Assembly: GCA_016721505.1 (NCBI GenBank) | Contig: JADKHX010000014.1 | Span: 62,001-126,000, forward strand | Length of the DNA stretch: 64,000 nt | Reading direction: 5' to 3' | Source: Rhodocyclaceae bacterium | GTDB taxonomy: Bacteria > Pseudomonadota > Gammaproteobacteria > Burkholderiales > Rhodocyclaceae | In this document: positions 43,030 through 50,592 of the stretch, one piece after another | How positions within the stretch are numbered: position 1 is the stretch's first letter | Layout of the letters: each line of letters starts with the position of its first letter | Made by a program: the position numbers and the translations under genes | The notes under the pieces: generated by a model | Told to the model about the DNA's origin: nothing | Seen by the model: only the letters and a program-made list of their open reading frames with translations | The model's database searches: none

Positions 43030-43797
43030 TGGTGCGAATATGTCCCAGCCAAACTTCGCAAGCAAAAAAACCGCAGAAGTGAGGAAGATCCAACGCACAA
43101 ATCCACTGCCATGCCGAATCGCAAGGTGGCTACCAATTTGAGCCCCCGTGATATTCGCAACAGCCATCACCAGACCAAGCGCCCACAATACCTGCCCATG
43201 TGGAATGAAATACGCCAATGCTGCCGCGTTCGTTGCCAAATTAATGACTTTTGCGACCGCTGAGGCACGCAAGAAATCCATTGCGAAAAATCGAACCAGC
43301 AAGAAAATAAGAAAGCTGCCCATCCCTGGGCCAAAGAATCCATCGTAAAACCCAAGCACTGCGCCTAGTGCCAACGCCCCGTGTCGCTCTCGTTGCGGGC
43401 TCATTTCAGCTCCCCTACTTTGCCCCAGTCTTGGCCGCGCTAAAGTGTAAATAATAACCAAAAGCAACAAACCAAAAACTAACGGCCGAACCGTTTCGCG
43501 TGGCAACCATGCCACCGCCGCTGCCCCTGCGAATGAAAATACAATTGCCGCCAACGATGCCGGAATCGCAATGCGCCAGCAGATTTCGACCTGCCTGGCG
43601 TAACGCAACGCTGCGCTGGCCGTGCCGAAAATACTAGCCAGCTTGTTAGTACCAAATAGTGTCGCCGGCGTCTGCGCTGGCAATGCGGTAAAAAGTGCTG
43701 GCACTTGTATCAACCCACCACCACCAGCAACTGCATCAACAAAACCAGCTAACAAAGCCGCTAGCGAAAGTAAGACAAAATCAATGTTGTCTAACAC
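43018..43797 (-). CDS. TauE/SafE family sulfite-exporter-like permease
   Basis: A 259-residue membrane protein with about eight hydrophobic segments and the repeated family motif: LLAGFVDAVAGGGGLIQVPAL near the N-terminus and LGFYDGFFGPGMGSFLIFLL in the middle, each with Gly-rich turns. The substrate is unknown; related proteins carry sulfite, sulfoacetate or other organosulfur anions. It sits between mnmE (3 bp) and mnmG, where unrelated genes are not unusual. Its last codons overlap parS site 2. Confidence 0.88.
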   Translation of the reverse strand: MLDNIDFVLLSLAALLAGFVDAVAGGGGLIQVPALFTALPAQTPATLFGTNKLASIFGTASAALRYARQVEICWRIAIPASLAAIVFSFAGAAAVAWLPRETVRPLVFGLLLLVIIYTLARPRLGQSRGAEMSPQRERHGALALGAVLGFYDGFFGPGMGSFLIFLLVRFFAMDFLRASAVAKVINLATNAAALAYFIPHGQVLWALGLVMAVANITGAQIGSHLAIRHGSGFVRWIFLTSAVFLLAKFGWDIFAPSFT

Positions 43798-43800
43798 CGA

Positions 43801-45168
43801 CTACTTGCCTATACAGAATCGGGAAAAAATCTCGCCCAACAGATCATCGGCAGAAAACTCACCGGTAATATCCGATAACGCTGCTTGCGCTAGCCGCAGT
43901 TCCTCGGCACAAAACTCAAGCTGTCCCAGCTTTTGTTCTGCACAGGCTAATTTCTCAGCAGCAAGCTTTAGATCGATTAGATGCCGCTCACGCGCCAGGA
44001 TTACATCTTCACCATGGCCAACCCAACCGGCTACGCGCAACAATTCATCATGTAACAGCTTGAGACCTGCGCCCGTCTGCGCTGACATCCATAGATGAAC
44101 TTGCCCCGCCATTTCATTTCTTCGCGGCAAATGCTCAGTCAAGTCCACCTTGTTGGCCACAATAATTCTTTCGATCATCGCCGGTAGTCGCTGTGCGACT
44201 TCCTCATCGGCAATCGTCAAGCCGTGGCGAGCGTCAACCATTTGCAATATAACGTCAGCATTTTCAATCTCCCGCCATGTACGAGCAATGCCAAGCTGCT
44301 CAACCGGGTCGTCACTTTGGCGCAAACCCGCAGTATCTATTATGTGCAAAGGAATGCCCTGAACCTCTATGGTCTCCTTAATTGCATCGCGAGTAGTTCC
44401 AGCAATCGCCGTCACCAGCGCCCGATCCTCTCCGGCCAGACAATTTAGAAGTGAGGACTTGCCTACGTTGGGAAGCCCAACCAGCACTACACGCAACCCC
44501 GAGCGCAATATACTGCCCTGTTTCGCGCGCAACAAAAGACGATTCAAATTTTCCTGCGCTTCTGCCAAGCGCTGCACTGCATTGGTATCAGTAATGACAT
44601 CGATTTCTTCATCAGGGAAATCGAGTGTCGCCTCAATCAACATACGCAACTCAATCACCTGCTTGGTGAGTGCGTGAATGGATGCCGAAAATTCACCCGA
44701 TAGTGACCGAACAGCCGAGCGAGCCGCGGCCGTCGTTGTTGCCGAAATAAGGTCGGCAACCGCTTCGGCTTGTGCAAGATCTAACTTGTCGTTAAGAAAC
44801 GCACGGCGGGTGAACTCGCCCGGCTCGGCTAGTCGTGCGCCCAATTCGACTACGCGCGCTAGCAACATTTGCATCACTACCGGACCACCGTGACCATGTA
44901 ACTCGAGGACATCCTCGCCAGTAAATGATTGTGGTGCCGGAAAATAAATCATCAGTCCTTGATCAATGACTGATCCATCGACGGCCCGCCAGTTTGTGCT
45001 GGTGACACGCCGTGGTAGCGTCAATTTGCCGGCCAACTGCTCAGCAAGGTTTGCCAGCGTCGGCCCGGATATACGGACAACCCCAATGCCACCAACGCCA
45101 GGAGCTGTCGCGATCGCCGCGATTACATCACTTGAAGGCGACACCATTGAATCCAAAGTTTTAGGCAT
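43801..45168 (-). CDS. mnmE: tRNA modification GTPase MnmE
   Basis: A 455-residue protein. The tetrahydrofolate-binding N-terminal domain has IAAIATAPGVGGIGVVRISG and SFTGEDVLELHGHGGPVVM. The G domain is VLVGLPNVGKSSLLN, IAGTTRDAIKE, DTAGLRQ and VANKVDLT, and the C-terminal motif is FCIGK with the essential Cys. Residues PRRVTSTNWRA, in the N-terminal domain, coincide with a dispersed repeat and take the place of a variable loop. Confidence 0.97.
   Translation of the reverse strand: MPKTLDSMVSPSSDVIAAIATAPGVGGIGVVRISGPTLANLAEQLAGKLTLPRRVTSTNWRAVDGSVIDQGLMIYFPAPQSFTGEDVLELHGHGGPVVMQMLLARVVELGARLAEPGEFTRRAFLNDKLDLAQAEAVADLISATTTAAARSAVRSLSGEFSASIHALTKQVIELRMLIEATLDFPDEEIDVITDTNAVQRLAEAQENLNRLLLRAKQGSILRSGLRVVLVGLPNVGKSSLLNCLAGEDRALVTAIAGTTRDAIKETIEVQGIPLHIIDTAGLRQSDDPVEQLGIARTWREIENADVILQMVDARHGLTIADEEVAQRLPAMIERIIVANKVDLTEHLPRRNEMAGQVHLWMSAQTGAGLKLLHDELLRVAGWVGHGEDVILARERHLIDLKLAAEKLACAEQKLGQLEFCAEELRLAQAALSDITGEFSADDLLGEIFSRFCIGK
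44988..45015 (+). repeat. Dispersed repeat inside mnmE
   Basis: GCCAGTTTGTGCTGGTGACA then CGCCGTGG; one mismatch in the left core. In antisense it codes PRRVTSTNWR in the folate domain. Confidence 0.85.
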
Positions 45169-45195
45169 TGCATCACCAAGCCCTATGCGATGACG

Positions 45196-46821
45196 CTACT
45201 TTTTCGCCGAACCCTCAATCATGCGCGTGATCTGCCACTGCTGGCCAATCGACAAAAGATTATTAACGACCCAGTACAGAACCAAACCAGACGGAAAAAA
45301 CAGGAACATTCCAGTGAACACTATCGGCATCATCCACATAATTTTTGCCTGAATCGGATCGGCCGGCGCTGGATTCAATCGAGTTTGCACCAGCATGGTC
45401 ACGCCCATTATTAGCGGCAAAACATAATAAGGATCTTTCACCGACAAGTCAGTTATCCAGCCCAGCCACGGCGCGTTACGCATTTCGACGGTACCGAGCA
45501 AAACCCAATACAAGGCTATGAATACGGGAATTTGGATCAGCACGGGTAAACACCCACCCAGCGGATTCACTTTTTCCTTTTTGTACATCTCCATCATTGC
45601 TTGGTTTAAGCGTTGCTTGTCGTCACCAAAAGTCTCTTTGAGCTTGGTCAGCTTCGGCGTAAGGACACGCATCTTCGCCATGGATTTGTAACTTGCCGCA
45701 GACAGAGGGAAAAACGCCAATTTAATCAAAACTGTTAAACCAATAATCGCCCACCCCCAATTGCCGAGTAGCGAATGAATAGCACCTAGCACCCAAAACA
45801 ACGGCGCGGCAATCACGGTCAGCCAGCCATAATCCACAACCAAATCTAGGCCTGGGGCAATTTTCTCCAATTGACTCTGCAACTGTGGTCCGGCGTAGAG
45901 AGTGACCGAACTCTTTCCGTCGGTCGCCACAGGAACAATCACGCCGGCCGAATAAAGGTCATCTGCTACCTTGCGGACATAAAACTCCCGCTCCACGCCC
46001 GCCGCAGGCAACCAAGCAGAAACGAAATAATGCTGAACCATTGCCAGCCAACCATTATTTGCCTTTGTCGCAAACTTTGCCTTTCCCTTTGCAATATCCG
46101 AAAACTCCAACTTTTGATACTTTTCCGCGTCGGTATACACCGCTGGACCAGTGAAGGTAGAGACCCCCATCATCATTCCGCCGCCCGGACTCTCTGCCGG
46201 CTTGCCGTCTCTGGTTATCTGATAGTAGGCGAACCCACCCACCGGCAATCCTTCATATCTCACTTCAATTTGATAGCTATTGCGACGGAATATGTAAGTC
46301 TTTACTACCTCGCCAGACCCCTTTACAGCAGGCGTCAATCGAACTGCTAGCTCGTCACTGCCGGGTTTCAGTGCCTGCTCGGTGCCCGCGAAAATCCAGG
46401 CTGTTTTGTGGTTGGGCAAGCCTTCGCCAATCGCACCTGATTGGGCAAGGTAGACATTTTTTCCCGTTTCCGAGAACAAAACAAATCCTTTGGTTTTGTC
46501 ATCCGTATCCGGGTGTCTGATCAATTCTAGGCGAACCAAATCCCCGCCTTTTGCCGATATTTCGGCAATGAACAAATCTGTAACCACCTTAAGATTAGGT
46601 GTCGAGCTCTTCGCCGCTTCGGCGGTCGCAACAGGAACAGCAGCAGCCCCAACCGCTGCAGCAGTTGGAGTCGGCAATGCGCCATTTTGGCCCTTAGTAC
46701 CATCAGCGGCATTGGCCGTCGCAGGGACGCTTGGTGGTAAAGCCTGTTTTTGCCAGGCGTCCCACAGCATCACCAAAGAAAAGCTAAACACCAGCAATAA
46801 GATCAGTCGTCGATTATCCAT
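45196..46821 (-). CDS. yidC: Membrane protein insertase YidC
   Basis: A 541-residue protein, starting at MDNRRLILLLVFSFSLVMLW (ATG 46819-46821), the usual N-terminal helix. Then an Ala/Pro-rich linker, a large periplasmic domain, and the C-terminal insertase core with WGWAIIGLTVLIKLAFFPLS (including the Lys/Arg region), MYKKEKVNPLGGCLPVLIQ and LYWVVNNLLSIGQQWQI. It inserts membrane proteins such as the F0 c subunit encoded nearby. It lies between yidD and mnmE. Confidence 0.97.
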   Translation of the reverse strand: MDNRRLILLLVFSFSLVMLWDAWQKQALPPSVPATANAADGTKGQNGALPTPTAAAVGAAAVPVATAEAAKSSTPNLKVVTDLFIAEISAKGGDLVRLELIRHPDTDDKTKGFVLFSETGKNVYLAQSGAIGEGLPNHKTAWIFAGTEQALKPGSDELAVRLTPAVKGSGEVVKTYIFRRNSYQIEVRYEGLPVGGFAYYQITRDGKPAESPGGGMMMGVSTFTGPAVYTDAEKYQKLEFSDIAKGKAKFATKANNGWLAMVQHYFVSAWLPAAGVEREFYVRKVADDLYSAGVIVPVATDGKSSVTLYAGPQLQSQLEKIAPGLDLVVDYGWLTVIAAPLFWVLGAIHSLLGNWGWAIIGLTVLIKLAFFPLSAASYKSMAKMRVLTPKLTKLKETFGDDKQRLNQAMMEMYKKEKVNPLGGCLPVLIQIPVFIALYWVLLGTVEMRNAPWLGWITDLSVKDPYYVLPLIMGVTMLVQTRLNPAPADPIQAKIMWMMPIVFTGMFLFFPSGLVLYWVVNNLLSIGQQWQITRMIEGSAKK

Positions 46822-46841
46822 CACTCTATCTACAAAAATTA

Positions 46842-47069
46842 TCAAGGAACAGGATCATAGCCACCTGAATGCCATGGATTACAACGCAGCACACGTCGCG
46901 ACGCTAACCACCCACCGCGAATCAATCCATAAGTCTGAAGGGCTTCAACGGCATAACTGGAACAACTCGGTGAAAACCGACATTTAGGACCCAACCACGG
47001 GCTAATTGCGTACTGATAGACCCGAATTACCATTACTACCGGTAAGGCAACTAATGTACTAAGCTTCAC
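46842..47069 (-). CDS. yidD: Membrane protein insertion efficiency factor YidD
   Basis: A 75-residue protein of the UPF0161 family. ISPWLGPKCRFSPSCSSYAVEAL with four Cys and GGWLASRRVLRCNPWHSGGYDPVP are diagnostic. The N-terminal segment is amphipathic or hydrophobic, so it is likely membrane-bound. It follows rnpA directly and precedes yidC. Confidence 0.97.
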   Translation of the reverse strand: MKLSTLVALPVVMVIRVYQYAISPWLGPKCRFSPSCSSYAVEALQTYGLIRGGWLASRRVLRCNPWHSGGYDPVP

Positions 47070-47432
47070 TTACAAACTCGCGCCAGACGATTTGACATCC
47101 TGGGCAGCAAATATCTTTTGAAGTAATGCTTCAATCTCAGCACGATATTTCTTTTTTTGAGCCGCGCGTCCCAGCTTGAGCTCATTGAGCGACCGCGTGA
47201 GCCGCAGCACCACGTCAAGTGCTGGCAGCACCGACGCATTATGCCGAAACGCTTCTCGAGCTTGCCGACGAATTAAATTTCGCGTCACCGCCTGTTTAGC
47301 GATGCGCTTGGGGAGAACCAAACCAAGCCTAGCAACCCCGTTCGGCGAAGGCGCTTGGTGTAAGGAAAAGACATCCCCCCGTTTAGATAGTCGCGAACTT
47401 AAAACGGCTGAAAATTCTCGTGCATTGTGCAA
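47070..47432 (-). CDS. rnpA: Ribonuclease P protein component
   Basis: A 120-residue basic protein that cooperates with the RNase P RNA in tRNA 5' maturation. LGLVLPKRIAKQAVTRNLIRRQAREAFR contains the conserved RNR(x)KR-type RNA-binding motif. No ATG lies at the expected position; TTG at 47432 is the first usable start and gives a slightly short N-terminus. The frame stays open upstream into rpmH (with SLQRLHNAREF), so a CTG overlapping the rpmH stop is an alternative. Confidence 0.93.
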   Translation of the reverse strand: MHNAREFSAVLSSRLSKRGDVFSLHQAPSPNGVARLGLVLPKRIAKQAVTRNLIRRQAREAFRHNASVLPALDVVLRLTRSLNELKLGRAAQKKKYRAEIEALLQKIFAAQDVKSSGASL

Positions 47433-47458
47433 GCGTTGCAGCGAGGTAAAGCGAGTAC

Positions 47459-47593
47459 TCAGACGCTTAGGCGATGACGACCTTTGGCACGACGAGCGCG
47501 AATAACGGCTCGTCCGCCGCGAGTACGCATGCGCACAAGAAAGCCATGTGTACGTTTGCGGCGTACCACGGAAGGTTGATAAGTGCGTTTCAT
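47459..47593 (-). CDS. rpmH: Large ribosomal subunit protein bL34
   Basis: A 44-residue protein: KRTYQPSVVRRKRTHGFLVR, MRTRGGRAVIRARRAKGRHR and LSV. Very basic, with the ATG at 47591-47593. Upstream is a near-consensus promoter at 47627-47655. First gene of rpmH-rnpA-yidD-yidC-mnmE. Confidence 0.98.
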   Translation of the reverse strand: MKRTYQPSVVRRKRTHGFLVRMRTRGGRAVIRARRAKGRHRLSV

Positions 47594-47832
47594 GGCGGTT
47601 CCCAAAGATGAAAAAGTAAACCTTGGATTACATCGGTTTTGCTGCAATTTGTCAAGTACTTAGCACCGACTGGTGAGTACAACACGTTGCTGTGGATAAC
47701 TTTTTTTCAAACCGTTAGAATCCCTCTCCTATAGCGAAAACGCGCTTATCCAGCGCCGCCAGATATCGCTTAGCGCTTGAATTCAATAATAAACAACTAA
47801 TACCCGACCCCCAGCACCCACTGTATCTAGTC
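47594..47832. other. Candidate oriC region, rpmH-dnaA side
   Basis: The 239-bp gap between divergent rpmH and dnaA. It has one perfect DnaA box (TGTGGATAA at 47691-47699), followed by a T-run, and a weaker one (TTATCCAGC at 47746-47754). This is the usual location of oriC in many proteobacteria. Boxes are few for a full origin. Confidence 0.5.
47627..47655 (-). promoter_or_regulatory. Promoter of rpmH
   Basis: TTGACA at 47650-47655 and TGTAAT at 47627-47632 with a 17-bp spacer on the minus strand, 34 bp before the rpmH start. Confidence 0.85.
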
Positions 47833-49221
47833 ATGAATGATTTTTGGTCCGCCTGTCTGCTGCGTTTCGAGCAAGACCTGCCCGCGCAGCAGTTCAACAC
47901 ATGGGTTCGTACCCTTCGCCTAGAGCCGTGTCCAAGCCAAAATCCCTTCAATTTTATTTTGGTTGCACCAAACCGTTGGGTAATGAATTGGGTTCGGGAG
48001 CGCTGCCTTGCGCAAATTGAAGCTATTGGGCTGGAGTACTTCAGCTCACCAATTTCTATTGACCTCGTAGTTGAAACCAAAAATGAAATTGAATTGACAG
48101 ACGAAGCCCCAGAGGCAATCGTCCCAGCGAACGATTTGCAAACTCCTATCAAAAAGCACACGGCGATCAATCGCAATGGTAAAGGTAGCGACCAAATCTT
48201 TGAGAAAAGCCGTTTGAACCGGGAATTTACTTTTGACAATCTGGTCACTGGTAGAGCAAACGATTTAGCTCGTGCGGCGGCACAACAGGTTGCCCTCAAT
48301 CCTGGAATTTCCTACAACCCGCTATTCATTTATGGAGGTGTTGGACTGGGCAAAACGCATCTCATACACGCTATCGGGAACGCCATCTTTACAGAGCATC
48401 CAGATCTAGAAATTCGCTACGTACACGCGGAAGACTACTTCTCAGATGTGGTTAGAGCGTTTCAACAAAAATCGTTTGATAAATTCAAACACTACTATCG
48501 GTCACTCGATTTATTGCTAATAGACGACATTCAGTTTTTCAATAAAAAGGAACGAACCCAAGAAGAGTTCTTCTATGCCTTCAATGCTTTGGTTGAGGCA
48601 AAAAAGCAAATTATTATTACCTGTGACACCTACCCTAAAGATATTCAAGGATTGGAAGACCGACTGATCTCTCGTTTTGACTGGGGTTTAACTGTTGCTA
48701 TCGAGCCGCCAGAACTGGAAATGCGCGTCGCAATTCTTAAGAAAAAAGCCAGCGCTGAGCGAATAACACTGAGCGATGAAGTAGCATTCCTAATTGCTAA
48801 AAATTTACGTTCAAACGTACGTGAATTAGAAGGCGCACTTAACCGGGTAATGGCTTATGCGCGCTTTCATGGGCGTGAAATTAGTTTGGAAGTTGCCAAG
48901 GAAGCGTTGCGCGATATCTTAGGTGCCACCAACCGACATATCACTATGGAATTGATACAGAAAACCGTCGCCGATTATTACCGTATAAAGGTTTCGGAAA
49001 TGTATTCAAAAACCCGCACCCGTACGATAGCTCGACCACGCCAGGTAGCGATGTGGCTAACCCGCGAACTTACAGATCGTAGTTTGCCGGAAATTGGTGA
49101 CGCTTTCGGTCGGGATCACACCACCGTACTCCATGCATGCCGAACTGTTGGTGATCTACGATTTAAAGATCCAGTAATTAACAATGACCTTCATGTACTA
49201 ACGCAAACAATTAGAGAATAA
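47833..49221 (+). CDS. dnaA: Chromosomal replication initiator DnaA
   Basis: A 462-residue protein. Domain I is at the N-terminus (FWSACLLRFEQDLPAQQFNTW), then a linker, and the AAA+ domain starts at NREFTFDNLVTGRANDLARAA with Walker A GGVGLGKTHLIHAIGN and Walker B LLLIDDIQFF. The DNA-binding domain IV has RTRTIARPRQVAMWLTREL and the signature GDAFGRDHTTVLHACR. A DnaA box 134 bp upstream may serve autoregulation. Followed by dnaN and gyrB, all in one orientation. Confidence 0.98.
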   Translation: MNDFWSACLLRFEQDLPAQQFNTWVRTLRLEPCPSQNPFNFILVAPNRWVMNWVRERCLAQIEAIGLEYFSSPISIDLVVETKNEIELTDEAPEAIVPANDLQTPIKKHTAINRNGKGSDQIFEKSRLNREFTFDNLVTGRANDLARAAAQQVALNPGISYNPLFIYGGVGLGKTHLIHAIGNAIFTEHPDLEIRYVHAEDYFSDVVRAFQQKSFDKFKHYYRSLDLLLIDDIQFFNKKERTQEEFFYAFNALVEAKKQIIITCDTYPKDIQGLEDRLISRFDWGLTVAIEPPELEMRVAILKKKASAERITLSDEVAFLIAKNLRSNVRELEGALNRVMAYARFHGREISLEVAKEALRDILGATNRHITMELIQKTVADYYRIKVSEMYSKTRTRTIARPRQVAMWLTRELTDRSLPEIGDAFGRDHTTVLHACRTVGDLRFKDPVINNDLHVLTQTIRE

Positions 49222-49453
49222 GCTCGATAAAAATTATCCCTAACAAACTGTGTGTAAAAAGCCTATTACACTGTTAGTAAGTTCATAGTTAATAATAAAA
49301 GTAGATATAAAAATAAGTTATCAACATCACTACACAAGACAAATATAAGCTTCTACACCAACTAACTAACAAGCTAACTCGTTCAAACTAAACTCTAAAA
49401 CCATATTTTCCACAGAAAACATCTCCCCTCATCATCATCAAGAGGTTTTATAT
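49222..49453. other. AT-rich dnaA-dnaN gap with DnaA-box-like sites
   Basis: This stretch is strongly AT-rich compared with its surroundings. TTTTCCACA at 49406-49414 fits the degenerate DnaA consensus, TTATCAACA at 49318-49326 has one mismatch and TTATCCCTA at 49234-49242 two. It may hold the unwinding element or part of a bipartite origin. AGAGG at 49441 is the dnaN Shine-Dalgarno. Function not proven. Confidence 0.5.
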
Positions 49454-50557
49454 ATGCTTTTATTTAAAGGTTCACGCGATCAACTACTCGCCCCACTTCA
49501 AGCAGTCTGTGGCATCGTTGAAAAACGACATACCTTACCAATTTTGTCCAACGTGCTATTGGAAAAGAATGGTGAAACACTCACCTTACTAGCAACCGAC
49601 ATTGAAGTTCAGATCACCACCAACACCACGACTAGTGGTGCTGACAAACAATCACTAACCGTAGCGGCACGTAAACTTCAAGACATCCTTCGCTCTTTGC
49701 CTGAAGCGGCTGAAATTAGTTTAATGTTTGAGGACAAACGATTGCAGCTTAAAGCGGGTAAGAGTCGATTTAATTTACAAACACTACCGGCTGATGACTT
49801 CCCGCGAATCGCTACCGCAGTAGGACAAACTACGCAACTTAAAATCACCCAAAGGCAAATGCGACGTTTGCTCGCCTATGTCCAATACGCAATGGCGCAG
49901 CAAGATATTCGCTACTACCTTAATGGTTTATTACTTGTGGCTAAAGGTAGTGATTTGATCGTCGTCGCTACCGATGGTCATCGCTTGGCATTTACCAGCG
50001 AATCACTTGCCGAAAATCTTACCCCGATCGAAGTGATTCTCCCCCGCAAAACCATCATCGAATTATCACGGCAGCTTAATGATAGTGACGATATATTGAC
50101 TATCACCCTCACTCCAACACAAGCCTCGTTCGCATTTAGCAATATTGAACTTATCTCGAAATTAATAGATGGCAAGTTCCCTGATTACGAGCGCGTCATC
50201 CCGCAGAACCATACAAAGTCAATCAAGCTTAATCGCAATCAACTACTTCAATCTTTACAACGCGTGGCGATTCTGACCAACGAGAAATTCCGTGGTGTGC
50301 GTTTGGTTTTAGCTCCCGATAGTTTAAAAATTCTTTCAACCAATTCTGAGCAAGAAGATGCGCAAGAAGAGATTGAGATTAGCTACGCCGGAGAAGCGCT
50401 TGATGTTGGATTTAATGTTACTTATTTACTCGATGTATTGAATAACGTAAGCACCGAAACCGTAGAGTTGCGCTTGGCTGATTCAAATTCGAGTGCACTA
50501 TTTTTACTTCCAGATAACTCAAACTTCAAATACGTCGTCATGCCGATGCGTATTTAA
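49454..50557 (+). CDS. dnaN: DNA polymerase III beta sliding clamp
   Basis: A 367-residue clamp. It has three similar domains; the start LLFKGSRDQLLAPLQAVCGI and KRHTLPILSNVLLE, the QQDIRYYLNGLLLVA segment opening domain 2, TDGHRLAFTSE, and the end SNFKYVVMPMRI, which is the standard YVVMPMRL-type tail. The ATG follows AGAGG by 9 bp. It lies between dnaA and gyrB as in most bacteria. Confidence 0.98.
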   Translation: MLLFKGSRDQLLAPLQAVCGIVEKRHTLPILSNVLLEKNGETLTLLATDIEVQITTNTTTSGADKQSLTVAARKLQDILRSLPEAAEISLMFEDKRLQLKAGKSRFNLQTLPADDFPRIATAVGQTTQLKITQRQMRRLLAYVQYAMAQQDIRYYLNGLLLVAKGSDLIVVATDGHRLAFTSESLAENLTPIEVILPRKTIIELSRQLNDSDDILTITLTPTQASFAFSNIELISKLIDGKFPDYERVIPQNHTKSIKLNRNQLLQSLQRVAILTNEKFRGVRLVLAPDSLKILSTNSEQEDAQEEIEISYAGEALDVGFNVTYLLDVLNNVSTETVELRLADSNSSALFLLPDNSNFKYVVMPMRI

Positions 50558-50592
50558 ATCGTAGTTTTTGCTTCATATTGAAATGGAATTTT

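Noticed and set aside
47661..47690. Possible repeat copy near dnaA (AGCACCGACTGGTGAG)
   Set aside because: Only a short, mismatched resemblance to the repeat core; not counted.
49632..49650. GTGGTGCTGACAAACAATC in dnaN as a repeat copy
   Set aside because: Left half of the core is missing and the sequence fits a normal DnaN loop.
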